A stretch of DNA of 35,048 nucleotides from Streptomyces sp. ISL-87 (GTDB lineage: Bacteria > Actinomycetota > Actinomycetes > Streptomycetales > Streptomycetaceae), in NCBI RefSeq assembly GCF_018614095.1, contig NZ_JAGGOY010000002.1:1-35048 (forward strand), in the 5' to 3' direction. The notes under the pieces were generated by a model, which did not search any database, was not told where the DNA came from, and saw only the letters and a list, made by a program, of their open reading frames with translations. A program made the position numbers and the translations under genes. Shown here piece by piece: positions 1-6,968 of this stretch; position 1 is the first letter of the stretch; each line of letters opens with the position of its first letter.

Positions 1-1
1 C

Positions 2-196
2 TTCTACACCTCCGCGCTCATCAGCATCCGCAACTGCGACGAGTCCCGTCGCTTCTACGAACGCAAGCGCGCCGAGGGCAAGCGCCACACCCAGGCCGTC
101 CTTGCCCTGGCCCGCCGACGCGTCAACGTCCTGTGGGCCCTCATCCGTGACGGAAAGTGCTTCCAACGCGAACTCCCTGTCATTGCCGCCGCTTGA
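2..196 (+). CDS. IS110-family transposase, C-terminal fragment (cut by window edge)
   Basis: An open frame runs from the window edge to TGA at 194-196 and gives 64 residues beginning FYTSALISIRNCDESRRFYE and continuing through KRAEGKRHTQAVLALARRRVNVLWALI. This matches the C-terminal Transposase_20 region of IS110-type DEDD/serine recombinases, which cut and rejoin DNA using a bridge RNA. The catalytic N-terminus lies outside the window. TnpB homology resumes within about 5-10 bases of the stop, so the 3' noncoding end of the element is very short. This suggests the IS110 group, whose bridge RNA lies upstream, rather than IS1111. The element interrupts the tnpB that follows. Whether the full transposase is intact cannot be seen. 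Confidence 0.82.
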   Translation, partial: FYTSALISIRNCDESRRFYERKRAEGKRHTQAVLALARRRVNVLWALIRDGKCFQRELPVIAAA

Positions 197-197
197 C

Positions 198-776
198 AAC
201 AGCATTAGGAGGTTGCAGCGGGACCTGTCCCGCAAGGCCAAGGGCAGCAACAATCGGGACAAGGCCCGTGTCAAGGTAGCCCGGCAGCACGCCAAGGTGA
301 CCGACCGGCGTCGGGACTGGCACCACAAGGAATCCACGAAGATCATCCGCGACAGCCAAGCGGTGTACGTGGAAAACCTCGCGGTATCCGGTCTCGGACG
401 AACTCGGCTCGCCAAGTCCGTGCACGACGCCGGATGGTCGGCGTTCGTCAACATGCTGGAGTACAAGGCCGTCAAGCACGGCCGATACTTCGGCAAGATC
501 GGACGCTTCGAGCCGACCTCTCAGGTCTGCTCGACCTGCGGCGTCAAGGACGGCCCCAAGCCGCTGCACGTCCGGGAATGGACCTGCATGGAGTGCGGGA
601 CCGTCCACGACCGCGACCACAACGCCGCTAAGAACACCCTGGCCGCCGGACGGGCGGACAGGCTAAACGCCTCGTGGAGCGCCGGTAAGACCAGGACGAA
701 AGTCCCGGCACAGCGCGGTGAAGCAGGAAGCCACCGAGACGGTCAGACGACCGTGGCACGAATCCCCGCCCTTTAG
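198..776 (+). pseudogene. tnpB: TnpB (IS605 OrfB) 3' half, interrupted by the IS110 element
   Basis: Homology starts at SIRRLQRDLSRKAKGSNN (about 201) and runs to TAG at 774-776. Present are the RuvC-II glutamate in AVYVENLAVSG, the zinc ribbon CSTC...CMEC, and the RuvC-III aspartate in DRDHNAAKN. The N-terminal half, including the RuvC-I aspartate, is missing. The in-frame ATG at 102 is spurious because it starts inside IS110 coding sequence. TnpB proteins are RNA-guided endonucleases of IS200/IS605 and IS607 elements; this copy cannot be a working nuclease as it stands. Its 5' half is probably on the far side of the IS110 copy, outside the window. It belongs to a different subfamily from the intact TnpB at 12756-13958. 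Confidence 0.88.
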
Positions 777-793
777 AGCGGGGAGCACGTCAA
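198..793 (+). mobile_element. IS605-type element 1, right part with right-end hairpin
   Basis: After the tnpB stop comes GAATCCCCGC with a short stem (766-770 pairs with 779-783), then AGCACGTCAA, ending at 793. The same layout (C-rich arm, 4-8 base loop, G-rich arm, purine run, GTCAA) closes the elements at 3535-3564 and 13984-14013. The base after GTCAA belongs to the end of murP. No TnpA is visible, and the left end is outside the window. The 3' end of tnpB plus this hairpin is the region that encodes the guide RNA scaffold in characterised relatives. Confidence 0.75.
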
Positions 794-2319
794 GCCGCTA
801 CCGGTTCCTTCGTGGAGTCCGGGTCGGAGCCGGTGCGCGCCGTGGCCGCCGGGTCCGCGGCCGGGTCCGTGTTCAGGTCGGTCAGCATCTGCCGTGTGAA
901 GCCGAAGAAGTATGTGGCGAGGAAGCCCGCCAGGTAGCCCACCGCCAGGCCGCCCGCGTAGATCGCGAGGGTGAGGCCCGTCCCCGACTTGCCGTCCAGC
1001 AGCGGGAACAGGGCCCAGCCCGAGGGGCCGATGGCGGTGGAGCCGAAGACGACGCCCAGCTGGTTGAAGAGGCCGACGAAGGCCCCGCCGGCCGCGCCGC
1101 CCGCGCAGGCGGTGATGAAAGGGCGGCCCAGCGGGAGCGAGACGCCGTAGATCAGCGGTTCGCCGATGCCCAGGAAGCCGGCCAGGAGCGCGGACTTGAT
1201 GGTCGTACGGAGCGAGCGGTTGTGCGGGAGGCGGCAGTAGACCGCGATGGCCGCGCCGACCTGGCCCGCGCCCGCCATGGCGAGGATGGGCAGCAGGACG
1301 GTGTAGCCGGAGTGCTCGATCAGGGTGGTGTGGATCGGGATCAGGGCTTGATGCAGGCCCAGCATGACGAGCGGGAGGAAGAGGCCGCCCAGGACCAGGC
1401 CGGCGAAGGCGCCGCCGGTGGAGAGGAGCCAGTTGGCGAAGGTGCCGATGGCGGAGGAGACCTCGCCGGCGACGAACATCAGGCCGAAGATCGTGACCAG
1501 GCCGGAGATCAGCACGGTGAGGGTGGGGGTCACCAGGACGTCCACGGCCTCGGGGACCCACGCCCTGCACCACCGCTCGACGTGGACGGTGAGCAGGGCG
1601 GCCGCCAGCGCGCCCAGGACGCCGCCCTGGCCGGGGGAGAGGTGCTGGCCGAACGCCTCGATCTTCGCCACGCCCGGGAACACGATGACCGCGGCGACCG
1701 CCCCGCCGAGGATGGCCGTGCCGCCGAACTCCTTGGCCGTGTTGTAGCCGACGAACACTGCGATCAGTGACATGAACCCGGAGGCGACGGCGGCGAGGGC
1801 GGGTGCGACGCCGGGCAGCCAGCCCGTGTTCGTCAGGACGCCGTTCAGTCCCGCGATGATGCCGCAGCCGATGAGCGCCGGGATGAGCGGGACGAAGATG
1901 TTCGCGACGCGGCGCAGGAACAGCTTGAAGGGGGTGGAGTTCCTGGCCCTCTGCGCCTCCTTCATCGCCGCGCCCTGCGCTGCGAGGCCGTCCGCGGTGA
2001 CGGGGTGGGGTGTCGCGGTGGCGGTGGCGGTGGCGGCGGTGGCGGTGGCGATGGTGGCCCGGCCCTCCGCGGCCAGCGCCTCGAACTCGGGCGTAACGCG
2101 GGCGACGGTGCCGGGGCCGAGCACGATCTGGTACGTCTCGTCGTCGACGACCCCCATGACGGCGGGCAGCGCCTTGAGGGCCTCGTCCTGGACCAGCGAG
2201 CGGTCGCGCAGGCCGAGGCGCAGGCGGGTCATGCAGTGGGCGATGGATGTGATGTTGTCCGGGCCGCCGACCAGAGGAAGGATCGCGGCGGCTGTGGCGC
2301 GGTTCTTGTCAGTGGACAT
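790..2319 (-). CDS. murP: PTS EIIBC transporter, probably MurNAc-specific
   Basis: 509 residues. The N-terminal EIIB domain (about 8-85) has the phosphorylation-site cysteine in TSIAHCMTRLRLG (Cys29). An Ala/Thr-rich linker (ATATATATP) follows, then an EIIC membrane domain with about ten hydrophobic segments and the signature GIGEPLIYGV. No EIIA domain is present, so phosphate must come from a separate EIIA protein. It lies 44 bases downstream of murQ on the same strand, which suggests import and 6-phosphorylation of N-acetylmuramic acid. ATG at 2319 follows AAGGCG. Its stop (790-792) lies inside the right end of IS605-type element 1; see findings. Substrate is inferred from the murQ partner, since the family also contains glucose and GlcNAc carriers. 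Confidence 0.88.
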   Translation of the reverse strand: MSTDKNRATAAAILPLVGGPDNITSIAHCMTRLRLGLRDRSLVQDEALKALPAVMGVVDDETYQIVLGPGTVARVTPEFEALAAEGRATIATATAATATATATPHPVTADGLAAQGAAMKEAQRARNSTPFKLFLRRVANIFVPLIPALIGCGIIAGLNGVLTNTGWLPGVAPALAAVASGFMSLIAVFVGYNTAKEFGGTAILGGAVAAVIVFPGVAKIEAFGQHLSPGQGGVLGALAAALLTVHVERWCRAWVPEAVDVLVTPTLTVLISGLVTIFGLMFVAGEVSSAIGTFANWLLSTGGAFAGLVLGGLFLPLVMLGLHQALIPIHTTLIEHSGYTVLLPILAMAGAGQVGAAIAVYCRLPHNRSLRTTIKSALLAGFLGIGEPLIYGVSLPLGRPFITACAGGAAGGAFVGLFNQLGVVFGSTAIGPSGWALFPLLDGKSGTGLTLAIYAGGLAVGYLAGFLATYFFGFTRQMLTDLNTDPAADPAATARTGSDPDSTKEPVAA

Positions 2320-2363
2320 GGTGTGGTCGCCTTGCGTCGGGGGAGCGGGGCAGCGGTCAGCGG

Positions 2364-3305
2364 TCAGCGGGTGGTGGTCCGTGCGTCGAGGGCGTCGAGG
2401 GCGTCGCGCAGGTGGCCCTGTGAGGCGGTGAGGAGTCCGGCCGCGGTGGGCCCGTCGACGCCGCCGAGGATGACGAGGACGGCGTTCTTCACCTCGCCCC
2501 CGGTGGCGGTGAGCGCGGCCTCGATCTCCTCGTCGGGCGCGCCGGTGGCCAGCGCGACGATGCGGCGGGAGCGGGCGCGGAGCTTCTCGTTCGAGGCGCG
2601 TACGTCGACCATGAGGTTTCCGTAGGTCTTGCCGAGCCGGATCATGGTGATGGTCGAGATCAGGTTGAGTACGAGCTTCTGCGCGGTACCGGCCTTCAGG
2701 CGGGTGGACCCGGTGAGCAGCTCGGGGCCGACGACCACCTCGATGCCGTGCTCGGCGGCGGCGGCGAGCGCGGAGCCGGCGTTGCAGGACAGGCCGACGG
2801 TGAGCGCGCCGCGGGTACGGGCGAACTCGACGGCGCCGATCGCGTACGGGGTGCGGCCGGAGGCGGAGATGCCGATGACGGTGTCGTCGGGTGTCAGTTC
2901 CAGTGCTGCCAGGTCGGCGGCGGCGAGCTCCTTCGAGTCCTCGGCGCCCTCGACGGCCTTGACCATGGCGGCGGGGCCTCCCGCGATCAGGCCGATGACC
3001 TGGGCGGGGTCGGTGTTGAAGGTGGGCGGGCACTCGCTGGCGTCGAGCACGCCCATCCGCCCGGCGGTGCCGGCGCCGGCGTAAAGCAGCCGCCCGCCGC
3101 GTGCCATGCGTACGGCGATGCCGTCGATGGCGGCGGCGATCCGCGGCAGCTGCCCGGCGACGGCGGCCGGGACGGTGGCGTCCTCGGCGTTCATGGTGCG
3201 GGCGATGTCGAGGGTGGACAGCCGGTCGATGTCGGCCAGTTCGGGGCGGAAGGCCTCGGTGGTCAGTGTGTCCAGCTGGGCGCGGAGCGCGGCGTACGCG
3301 GTCAT
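2364..3305 (-). CDS. murQ: N-acetylmuramic acid 6-phosphate etherase
   Basis: 313 residues, the usual size for MurQ. The enzyme cleaves the lactyl ether of MurNAc-6-phosphate to give GlcNAc-6-phosphate and D-lactate in peptidoglycan recycling. Visible are the SIS sugar-phosphate fold (YAGAGTAGRMGVLDASE and ISASGRTPYAIGA), the family block GSTRLKAGTAQK, and candidate catalytic acids Glu91 in DASECPP and Glu122 in EGAEDS, by analogy with the E. coli enzyme. ATG at 3305 has AGGAG eight bases upstream. It is the first gene of a murQ-murP operon. No RpiR/MurR regulator gene lies beside it; the upstream flank is a decayed tnpB element, which may have altered the native control region. Confidence 0.95.
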   Translation of the reverse strand: MTAYAALRAQLDTLTTEAFRPELADIDRLSTLDIARTMNAEDATVPAAVAGQLPRIAAAIDGIAVRMARGGRLLYAGAGTAGRMGVLDASECPPTFNTDPAQVIGLIAGGPAAMVKAVEGAEDSKELAAADLAALELTPDDTVIGISASGRTPYAIGAVEFARTRGALTVGLSCNAGSALAAAAEHGIEVVVGPELLTGSTRLKAGTAQKLVLNLISTITMIRLGKTYGNLMVDVRASNEKLRARSRRIVALATGAPDEEIEAALTATGGEVKNAVLVILGGVDGPTAAGLLTASQGHLRDALDALDARTTTR

Positions 3306-3389
3306 GGGCGGGGCTCCTGGCGGGGTTCGCGGCGGGTGGGGAGGTGTCGCGCTCAGGGAGGGGGGGTACGGGGGTACGGGGTCTGCCCC

Positions 3390-3564
3390 ATGACGATATT
3401 TCAGGAGATGGAGGGTGCCGGGCCTGCCGGGCACACCTTCGCTCTCCGCGTGTCGTCCACGGGGGCACGCGCCGTTACGTACCCGCACACCTCGGCGCCG
3501 AGTGCGGGGCTCGTTTGAGCCGGGAGCCGGATCGCCCCTCCCTTTTCGGGAGAGGAGGAGTCAA
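3390..3564 (+). mobile_element. Decayed IS605-type element: tnpB start joined to a right-end hairpin
   Basis: A 42-codon frame (ATG 3390, TGA 3516-3518) begins MTIFQEMEGAGPAGHTFALR followed by VSST. It matches the intact TnpB start at 12756 (MTTAAMAEGAGDARYTYRLR then VSST) at 14 of 24 ungapped positions. Homology ends after the LRVSST block, and everything to the end of tnpB is missing. From 3535 a right-end hairpin follows: CCCCTCCC, TTTTC, GGGAGAGG, then AGGAGTCAA ending at 3564. This is almost the same as 13984-14013. A left-end palindrome like 12631-12648 was not found upstream. It is therefore an internally deleted, non-coding derivative. Confidence 0.72.
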
Positions 3565-3573
3565 AATGGGCGC

Positions 3574-3960
3574 ATGGACCATGCGACCTCCCTGGAACAG
3601 GCGCTGCACGCCGCGCGTGCCCTTGTACTCGCCGATCTCGTCGCGGGCGAGGTCGCCGAGGCCGATGTCGTCTCCCTCGTCGAGGACTCGGTCACGCACC
3701 GCCGGTGGTGGGTGGAGCAGTGGCCGGAGGGGGTCGACTACCTTGCCGGACTAGTCGCCCAGGACGTACAGGACGCGCTGCTGGAGAAGTACGGGCGCTG
3801 GCCGCTGTGCCCGGTCTGCTCGCACGGTGACCCGCACGCGCTGGATGTGGAGCCGGAGCTGGGGCCTGATCCGCACTGGGTGTGCGGGAAGGCCGGGGTG
3901 AAGGTGGCGGCGGTGGGCGGCCTCGGCCCTGTCTTCGGGCCCGGCGGCGGTGGCCGGTGA
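3574..3960 (+). CDS. Hypothetical protein with a CPVC motif
   Basis: 128 residues, not assigned to a named family. The N-terminal half is acidic and helical (LEQALHAARALVLADLVAGE, ADVVSLVEDSV). The middle has WWVEQWPEGVDYLAGLVAQD, and the C-terminal half has CPVCSHGDPHALDVEPELGPDPHWVC, a spacing that could bind one zinc ion (C-x2-C...H...C). It ends in a Gly-rich tail. ATG 3574 is chosen because it keeps this frame. The only purine-rich ribosome binding site, GGAGAGGAGGAG at 3549-3560, is formed by the right end of the decayed tnpB element and sits about 13 bases away, a rather long spacing. The DUF4031 gene follows 33 bases later and is probably co-transcribed. Confidence 0.7.
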   Translation: MDHATSLEQALHAARALVLADLVAGEVAEADVVSLVEDSVTHRRWWVEQWPEGVDYLAGLVAQDVQDALLEKYGRWPLCPVCSHGDPHALDVEPELGPDPHWVCGKAGVKVAAVGGLGPVFGPGGGGR

Positions 3961-3993
3961 GCCGGCGGGGCCGGCGGGGCCGGTGAGCCGGCG

Positions 3994-4260
3994 GTGACGC
4001 TCTACATCGACCCGCCGACGTGGCCGGGGCACGGCCGCATGTGGTCGCACCTGGTCAGCGACGTCTCGTACGAGGAGCTGCACGCCTTCGCGGCGGGCAT
4101 CGGCTGTCCGCCGCGGGCGTTCGAACGGGACCACTACGACGTGCCTTCGCATCGGTACGCGGATGCGGTGTCCGCGGGCGCGGTGGAGATCGGCAGCAAG
4201 GAACTGGTCCGCCGCCTGACGGCCGCGGGCCTCCGCCGCCCCAAGAGCCGCCCGGCCTGA
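3994..4260 (+). CDS. DUF4031 domain-containing protein
   Basis: 88 residues starting MTLYIDPPTWPGHGRMWSHL. The family pattern is clear: a W-P-x-H-G-R motif, SHLVSDVSYEELHAFA, and FERDHYDVPSHRYADAV, followed by a closing arginine-rich segment (LVRRLTAAGLRRPKSR). The conserved Asp, His and Arg residues suggest a small enzyme or nucleic-acid-binding protein, but no activity is established that I can name. GTG at 3994 is the start. The preceding gap 3961-3990 is made of short GCCGGCGGGG repeats and has only a weak ribosome binding site. It follows the hypothetical gene at 3574 and converges with the efflux pump across a repeat-filled region. Confidence 0.85.
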   Translation: MTLYIDPPTWPGHGRMWSHLVSDVSYEELHAFAAGIGCPPRAFERDHYDVPSHRYADAVSAGAVEIGSKELVRRLTAAGLRRPKSRPA

Positions 4261-4267
4261 CCGCTCC

Positions 4268-4359
4268 GCGGGGCACTCCGCGCCCGGAACACGGCCCCGC
4301 GGGGCACTCCGCGCCCGGAACACGGCCCCGCGGGGCACTCCGCGCCCGGAACACGGCCC
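4268..4359. repeat. 31-bp tandem repeat, three copies
   Basis: GGGCACTCCGCGCCCGGAAC recurs at 4271, 4302 and 4333, an exact 31-base period with almost no divergence. It begins just after the DUF4031 stop. There are no spacers between copies, so it is not a CRISPR array. Each unit contains short G+C palindromes (CCGCGG). Confidence 0.9.
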
Positions 4360-4777
4360 GCGGGGGGCCGGGCCCCCTGCATGGGTGCGGCGCCGCTGTC
4401 GGGGGCGCTGCCCCCGAACCCCCGCGCCTCAAACGCCGGCGAGGCTGGATATTCCGGCGGCAGCCGGGGAGTCGCCGTACGGGTCCGGGCGGAGCCCGGG
4501 GGACGGTGGAAGGGCGGCGGATATTCCGGCGGCAGTTGGGGAGTCGCCGTACGGGTCCGGGCGGAGCCCGGGGAACGGTGGAAGGGCGGGTAGGGGACAG
4601 CCCCGCAGGGACCTGCCCCGGGTGGGCCCCGCCGGACAGCCCCGCGGGGACCCGCCCCGGGTGGGTCCCGCCCGGTAGGGGGCAGGCGCGCGGGCACCCG
4701 GCCCGGGTGGATCCCGCCCTGTAGAAGGGCAGGGGCGCGGGCAGCCCCGGGGGCTGCCGGGGCGGGCGGCAGGCGGG
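4360..4777. repeat. Intergenic repeat cluster with hairpin plus 20-mer module and a 72-bp duplication
   Basis: No gene is seen here. The segment holds the hairpin TCGGGGGC-GCT-GCCCCCGA (about 4399-4417) followed by CTCAAACGCCGGCGAGGCTG at 4428-4447. It then has two direct copies of a 72-base unit starting at 4447 and 4519 (GGATATTCCGGCGGCAG...GGTGGAAGGGCGG). The rest (4589-4777) is short imperfect GGGACAGCCCCG and GGTGGGTCCCGCC repeats. It lies between the convergent 3' ends of the DUF4031 gene and the efflux pump, where a terminator role would fit. Confidence 0.8.
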
Positions 4778-6031
4778 TCAGCTCGTGGTGGCGGCCGGTT
4801 CTACGGCGGCGGCGGCGACGGACGCGCTCGACGCGACCACCCGGCCGGCCCGCGGCGGCGTACGGCGGTCCAGGCGCAGGGCTACGACGCCGAGGGCGAT
4901 CGCGGTCAGCGTCATGGCCGCGCCCGCCCACGCGGTGGCGGAGAACCCGTACCCGGCGTCGATCACGGTGCCACCGAGCCACGGCCCGCCCGTGTTGCCC
5001 AGGTTGAACGCGGCAGTCGTCGTGGCCCCGGCCAGGGTCGGCGCCGCGCCCGCCACGTTGAACATCCGAGCGTTCAGGGCCGGCGCGGTGAAGAACGCCG
5101 AGACGCCGATCAGGAACGACAGCCCGACCGCCGCCACCTGCACCGACGCCAGCAGGGCCAGCGCCGTCAGGAACACCGTCGAGGCGGTGATGCCCCACAG
5201 CATCACCCCGAAGAGGTGCGCGTCCGCGACCCGGCCGCCGATGGTGGTGCCGACCAGCGCGCCCACCCCGAACAGCCCCAGGATCCACGGCACCCACCCG
5301 GAGTCCAGCCCGGCCACGTCCGTGAGCAGCGGCGACAGGTAGCTGAAGGCGCAGAACACGCCGCCCGCGCCGAGCGCGGTGACGCCGATCGACAGCCACA
5401 CCTGCCGGTCCCGGTAGATCCGCAGCTCCCGCCCGAGCGACGGCTTCTCGGCGGGGAGCGGGATCTTCGGGATCAGGGCGAGGATGCCGGCGAGGGCGAC
5501 CGCGGAGGCCGCGCCGACCGACCAGAACGCGGAGCGCCAGCCCAGGTGCTCGCCGAGGAAGGCGCCGGCGGGGACGCCGAGGACGTTGGCGATGGACAGG
5601 CCGCCGATCATGACGGCCATCGCGCGGGCCCGCGCGTCCACCGGGACCATCGCGATGGCGACCGCCGCGCCGACCGCCCAGAAGCCGGCGCAGGCGAGCG
5701 CCGACACCACGCGGGAGGCGAAGAGGAGCTCGTAGGAGGGTGCCAGCGCGCCCGCGACCTGCCCGAGGCCGAAGAGGCTGATCAGGGAGACGAGGGTGGT
5801 GCGGCGCGGCAGGCGCAGGGTGGCCACGGCCAGTAGCGGCGCGCCGATGACCATCCCGATCGCGAACGCGGATATGAGCAGGCCCGCCTGCGGGATGGTG
5901 ACGTCCATGTCCTCGGCGATGGGCGGCAGGAGCCCGGAGAGCATGAATTCGCTGGTACCGAGCGCGAAGACGGACAGTCCGAGGACGTAGACGGCGACGG
6001 GCATGCGGGAGCGTTCGGCAGATACGGGCAT
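4778..6031 (-). CDS. MFS drug efflux transporter, Cmx/CmrA-like
   Basis: 417 residues with 12 predicted membrane segments. The start region MPVAVYVLGLSVFALGTSEF followed by MLSGLLPPIAEDM, with the second-helix stretch AFAIGMVIGAPLLAVATLRLPRR, is typical of the Cmx/CmrA chloramphenicol exporter group of the DHA1 family. The inner-loop motif R-LPRRTTL fits MFS motif A. The role would be proton-driven export of chloramphenicol or a similar drug, but the substrate cannot be read from sequence. ATG 6031 is preferred; TTG 6043 and ATG 6004 are possible, and no strong ribosome binding site decides. The Ala/Ser-rich C-terminal tail is unremarkable. It runs alongside the HD-domain gene, 60 bases apart. 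Confidence 0.85.
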   Translation of the reverse strand: MPVSAERSRMPVAVYVLGLSVFALGTSEFMLSGLLPPIAEDMDVTIPQAGLLISAFAIGMVIGAPLLAVATLRLPRRTTLVSLISLFGLGQVAGALAPSYELLFASRVVSALACAGFWAVGAAVAIAMVPVDARARAMAVMIGGLSIANVLGVPAGAFLGEHLGWRSAFWSVGAASAVALAGILALIPKIPLPAEKPSLGRELRIYRDRQVWLSIGVTALGAGGVFCAFSYLSPLLTDVAGLDSGWVPWILGLFGVGALVGTTIGGRVADAHLFGVMLWGITASTVFLTALALLASVQVAAVGLSFLIGVSAFFTAPALNARMFNVAGAAPTLAGATTTAAFNLGNTGGPWLGGTVIDAGYGFSATAWAGAAMTLTAIALGVVALRLDRRTPPRAGRVVASSASVAAAAVEPAATTS

Positions 6032-6090
6032 GACTCTCGGCAACCGTGGCGAACGCGATCACATTCCCCGGGGGGTGTGTCAGGGGTGTG

Positions 6091-6810
6091 TCAGCTGTCT
6101 GAAGCGTGGCCGCCGGGAGCGGTGAGTCCGGCGAGCTCGGCGGTGAGGTTGGCGCGCGCCGGGGCTTCCCAGTGCGCCGTCCCGTACGGGGTGCGGAAGA
6201 GCCTCGGCAGGTCCAGCAGCTGGCGCAGTACGGCGGCCCGGCCGGCGCGGAAGGCGTCGTCGGGGACGAATCCGTACTCGGCCCGGACCGCGGCGACGTA
6301 CGCCGCGTACGCGTCCGGCTCTCCTGCCAGCACGGCCAGGTCCGCGTCGCAGAGCACCTCGCCGTTGGTGTCGCCGGGGGCGGGGTCGTGGGTGACGGTG
6401 AGCCGGACCAGCCGGGCGACCTCGGCGGTGCGGGACGCGTCGACGCCGAGTTCGGGGAGGGCGCGCTCGGCGAGGGCGGCGCTGCGCTCCTCGTTCTCGG
6501 AGCGGTCGGGCCGGTAGACGGCGTCGTGGAACCAGGCGGCCAGCTCGACGGCGGCGGGGTCGTCGGCGTGGTCGGCCAGTACGTCTATCCGTGCGAGTAC
6601 GTCGGCCAGGTGCGCGGTGGTGTGGTACCGCCGCTGCGGCTCCGCCCAGGCGGTGAGGAGCCGGTCGGCGTAGGGGCCGGGATCCCGCCCGGCGCCGGCG
6701 CCGGCGGCGATGGCCGTCGCGTGCCAGCGGGCGCGGAGCCGCGCGGTGTCGTGGCGGGGCGCCGTGTCGTGGCGGGGCGCCGTGTCGTCGAGGGGCGCGT
6801 CGGAGGTCAT
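6091..6810 (-). CDS. HD-domain metal-dependent phosphohydrolase-like protein
   Basis: 239 residues. The metal-binding pattern is visible as RRYHTTAHLADVLARID, then the paired His-Asp in AAWFHDAVYRPDRSENEERSA, then LTVTHDPAPGDTNGEVLCDADLAVLAG. This matches the predicted HD phosphohydrolase group common in actinobacteria, which hydrolyses phosphate esters or nucleotides; the substrate is unknown. The N-terminus carries an 18-base coding repeat giving HDTAPR twice. ATG 6810 is chosen because the frame upstream (GTG 6846) is low in complexity; neither start has a good ribosome binding site. It diverges from cutC. Confidence 0.8.
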   Translation of the reverse strand: MTSDAPLDDTAPRHDTAPRHDTARLRARWHATAIAAGAGAGRDPGPYADRLLTAWAEPQRRYHTTAHLADVLARIDVLADHADDPAAVELAAWFHDAVYRPDRSENEERSAALAERALPELGVDASRTAEVARLVRLTVTHDPAPGDTNGEVLCDADLAVLAGEPDAYAAYVAAVRAEYGFVPDDAFRAGRAAVLRQLLDLPRLFRTPYGTAHWEAPARANLTAELAGLTAPGGHASDS

Positions 6811-6915
6811 GCGGCCATTGTGGCGGGGGCGCCTCGTCTTCTCCACGGCGCCGGGGCGGCGGGGCGGTGGCGTGATTGTGCTGGTGGTGCGGGGGCGGAG
6901 GGCCGTACTCTGGAT

Positions 6916-6931
6916 ATTGGACTAGACCTAT
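6916..6931. promoter_or_regulatory. Possible GntR/DasR-type (dre-like) operator upstream of cutC
   Basis: ATTGGACTAGACCTAT matches the known DasR element consensus ACTGGTCTAGACCACT at 12 of 16 positions, including the central CTAGACC. It lies 37 bases before the cutC start, in the gap shared with the divergent HD-domain gene. DasR-type GntR regulators sense GlcNAc-derived phosphates. The match is imperfect and not tested. Confidence 0.35.
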
Positions 6932-6968
6932 TTTCCATACCAGCAGCTTTCCGGAGGAGTGGGGCCGA

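Noticed and set aside
102..197. ATG 102 as the start of the tnpB fragment
   Set aside because: These codons are an out-of-frame reading of the IS110 transposase C-terminus; TnpB homology starts only near 201.
3390..3410. GATATTTCAGGAG as a MurR/RpiR operator half-site upstream of murQ
   Set aside because: It lies within the frame that aligns with the TnpB start, and no inverted second half is present.
790..3468. A single 892-codon minus-strand frame covering murP and murQ
   Set aside because: Only its C-terminal 509 residues are MurP; the rest is the wrong frame of murQ, and murP has its own ATG and ribosome binding site at 2319.
4268..4359. Three 31-base repeats resembling a short CRISPR array
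   Set aside because: The copies are directly adjacent without spacers, and no cas gene lies near.
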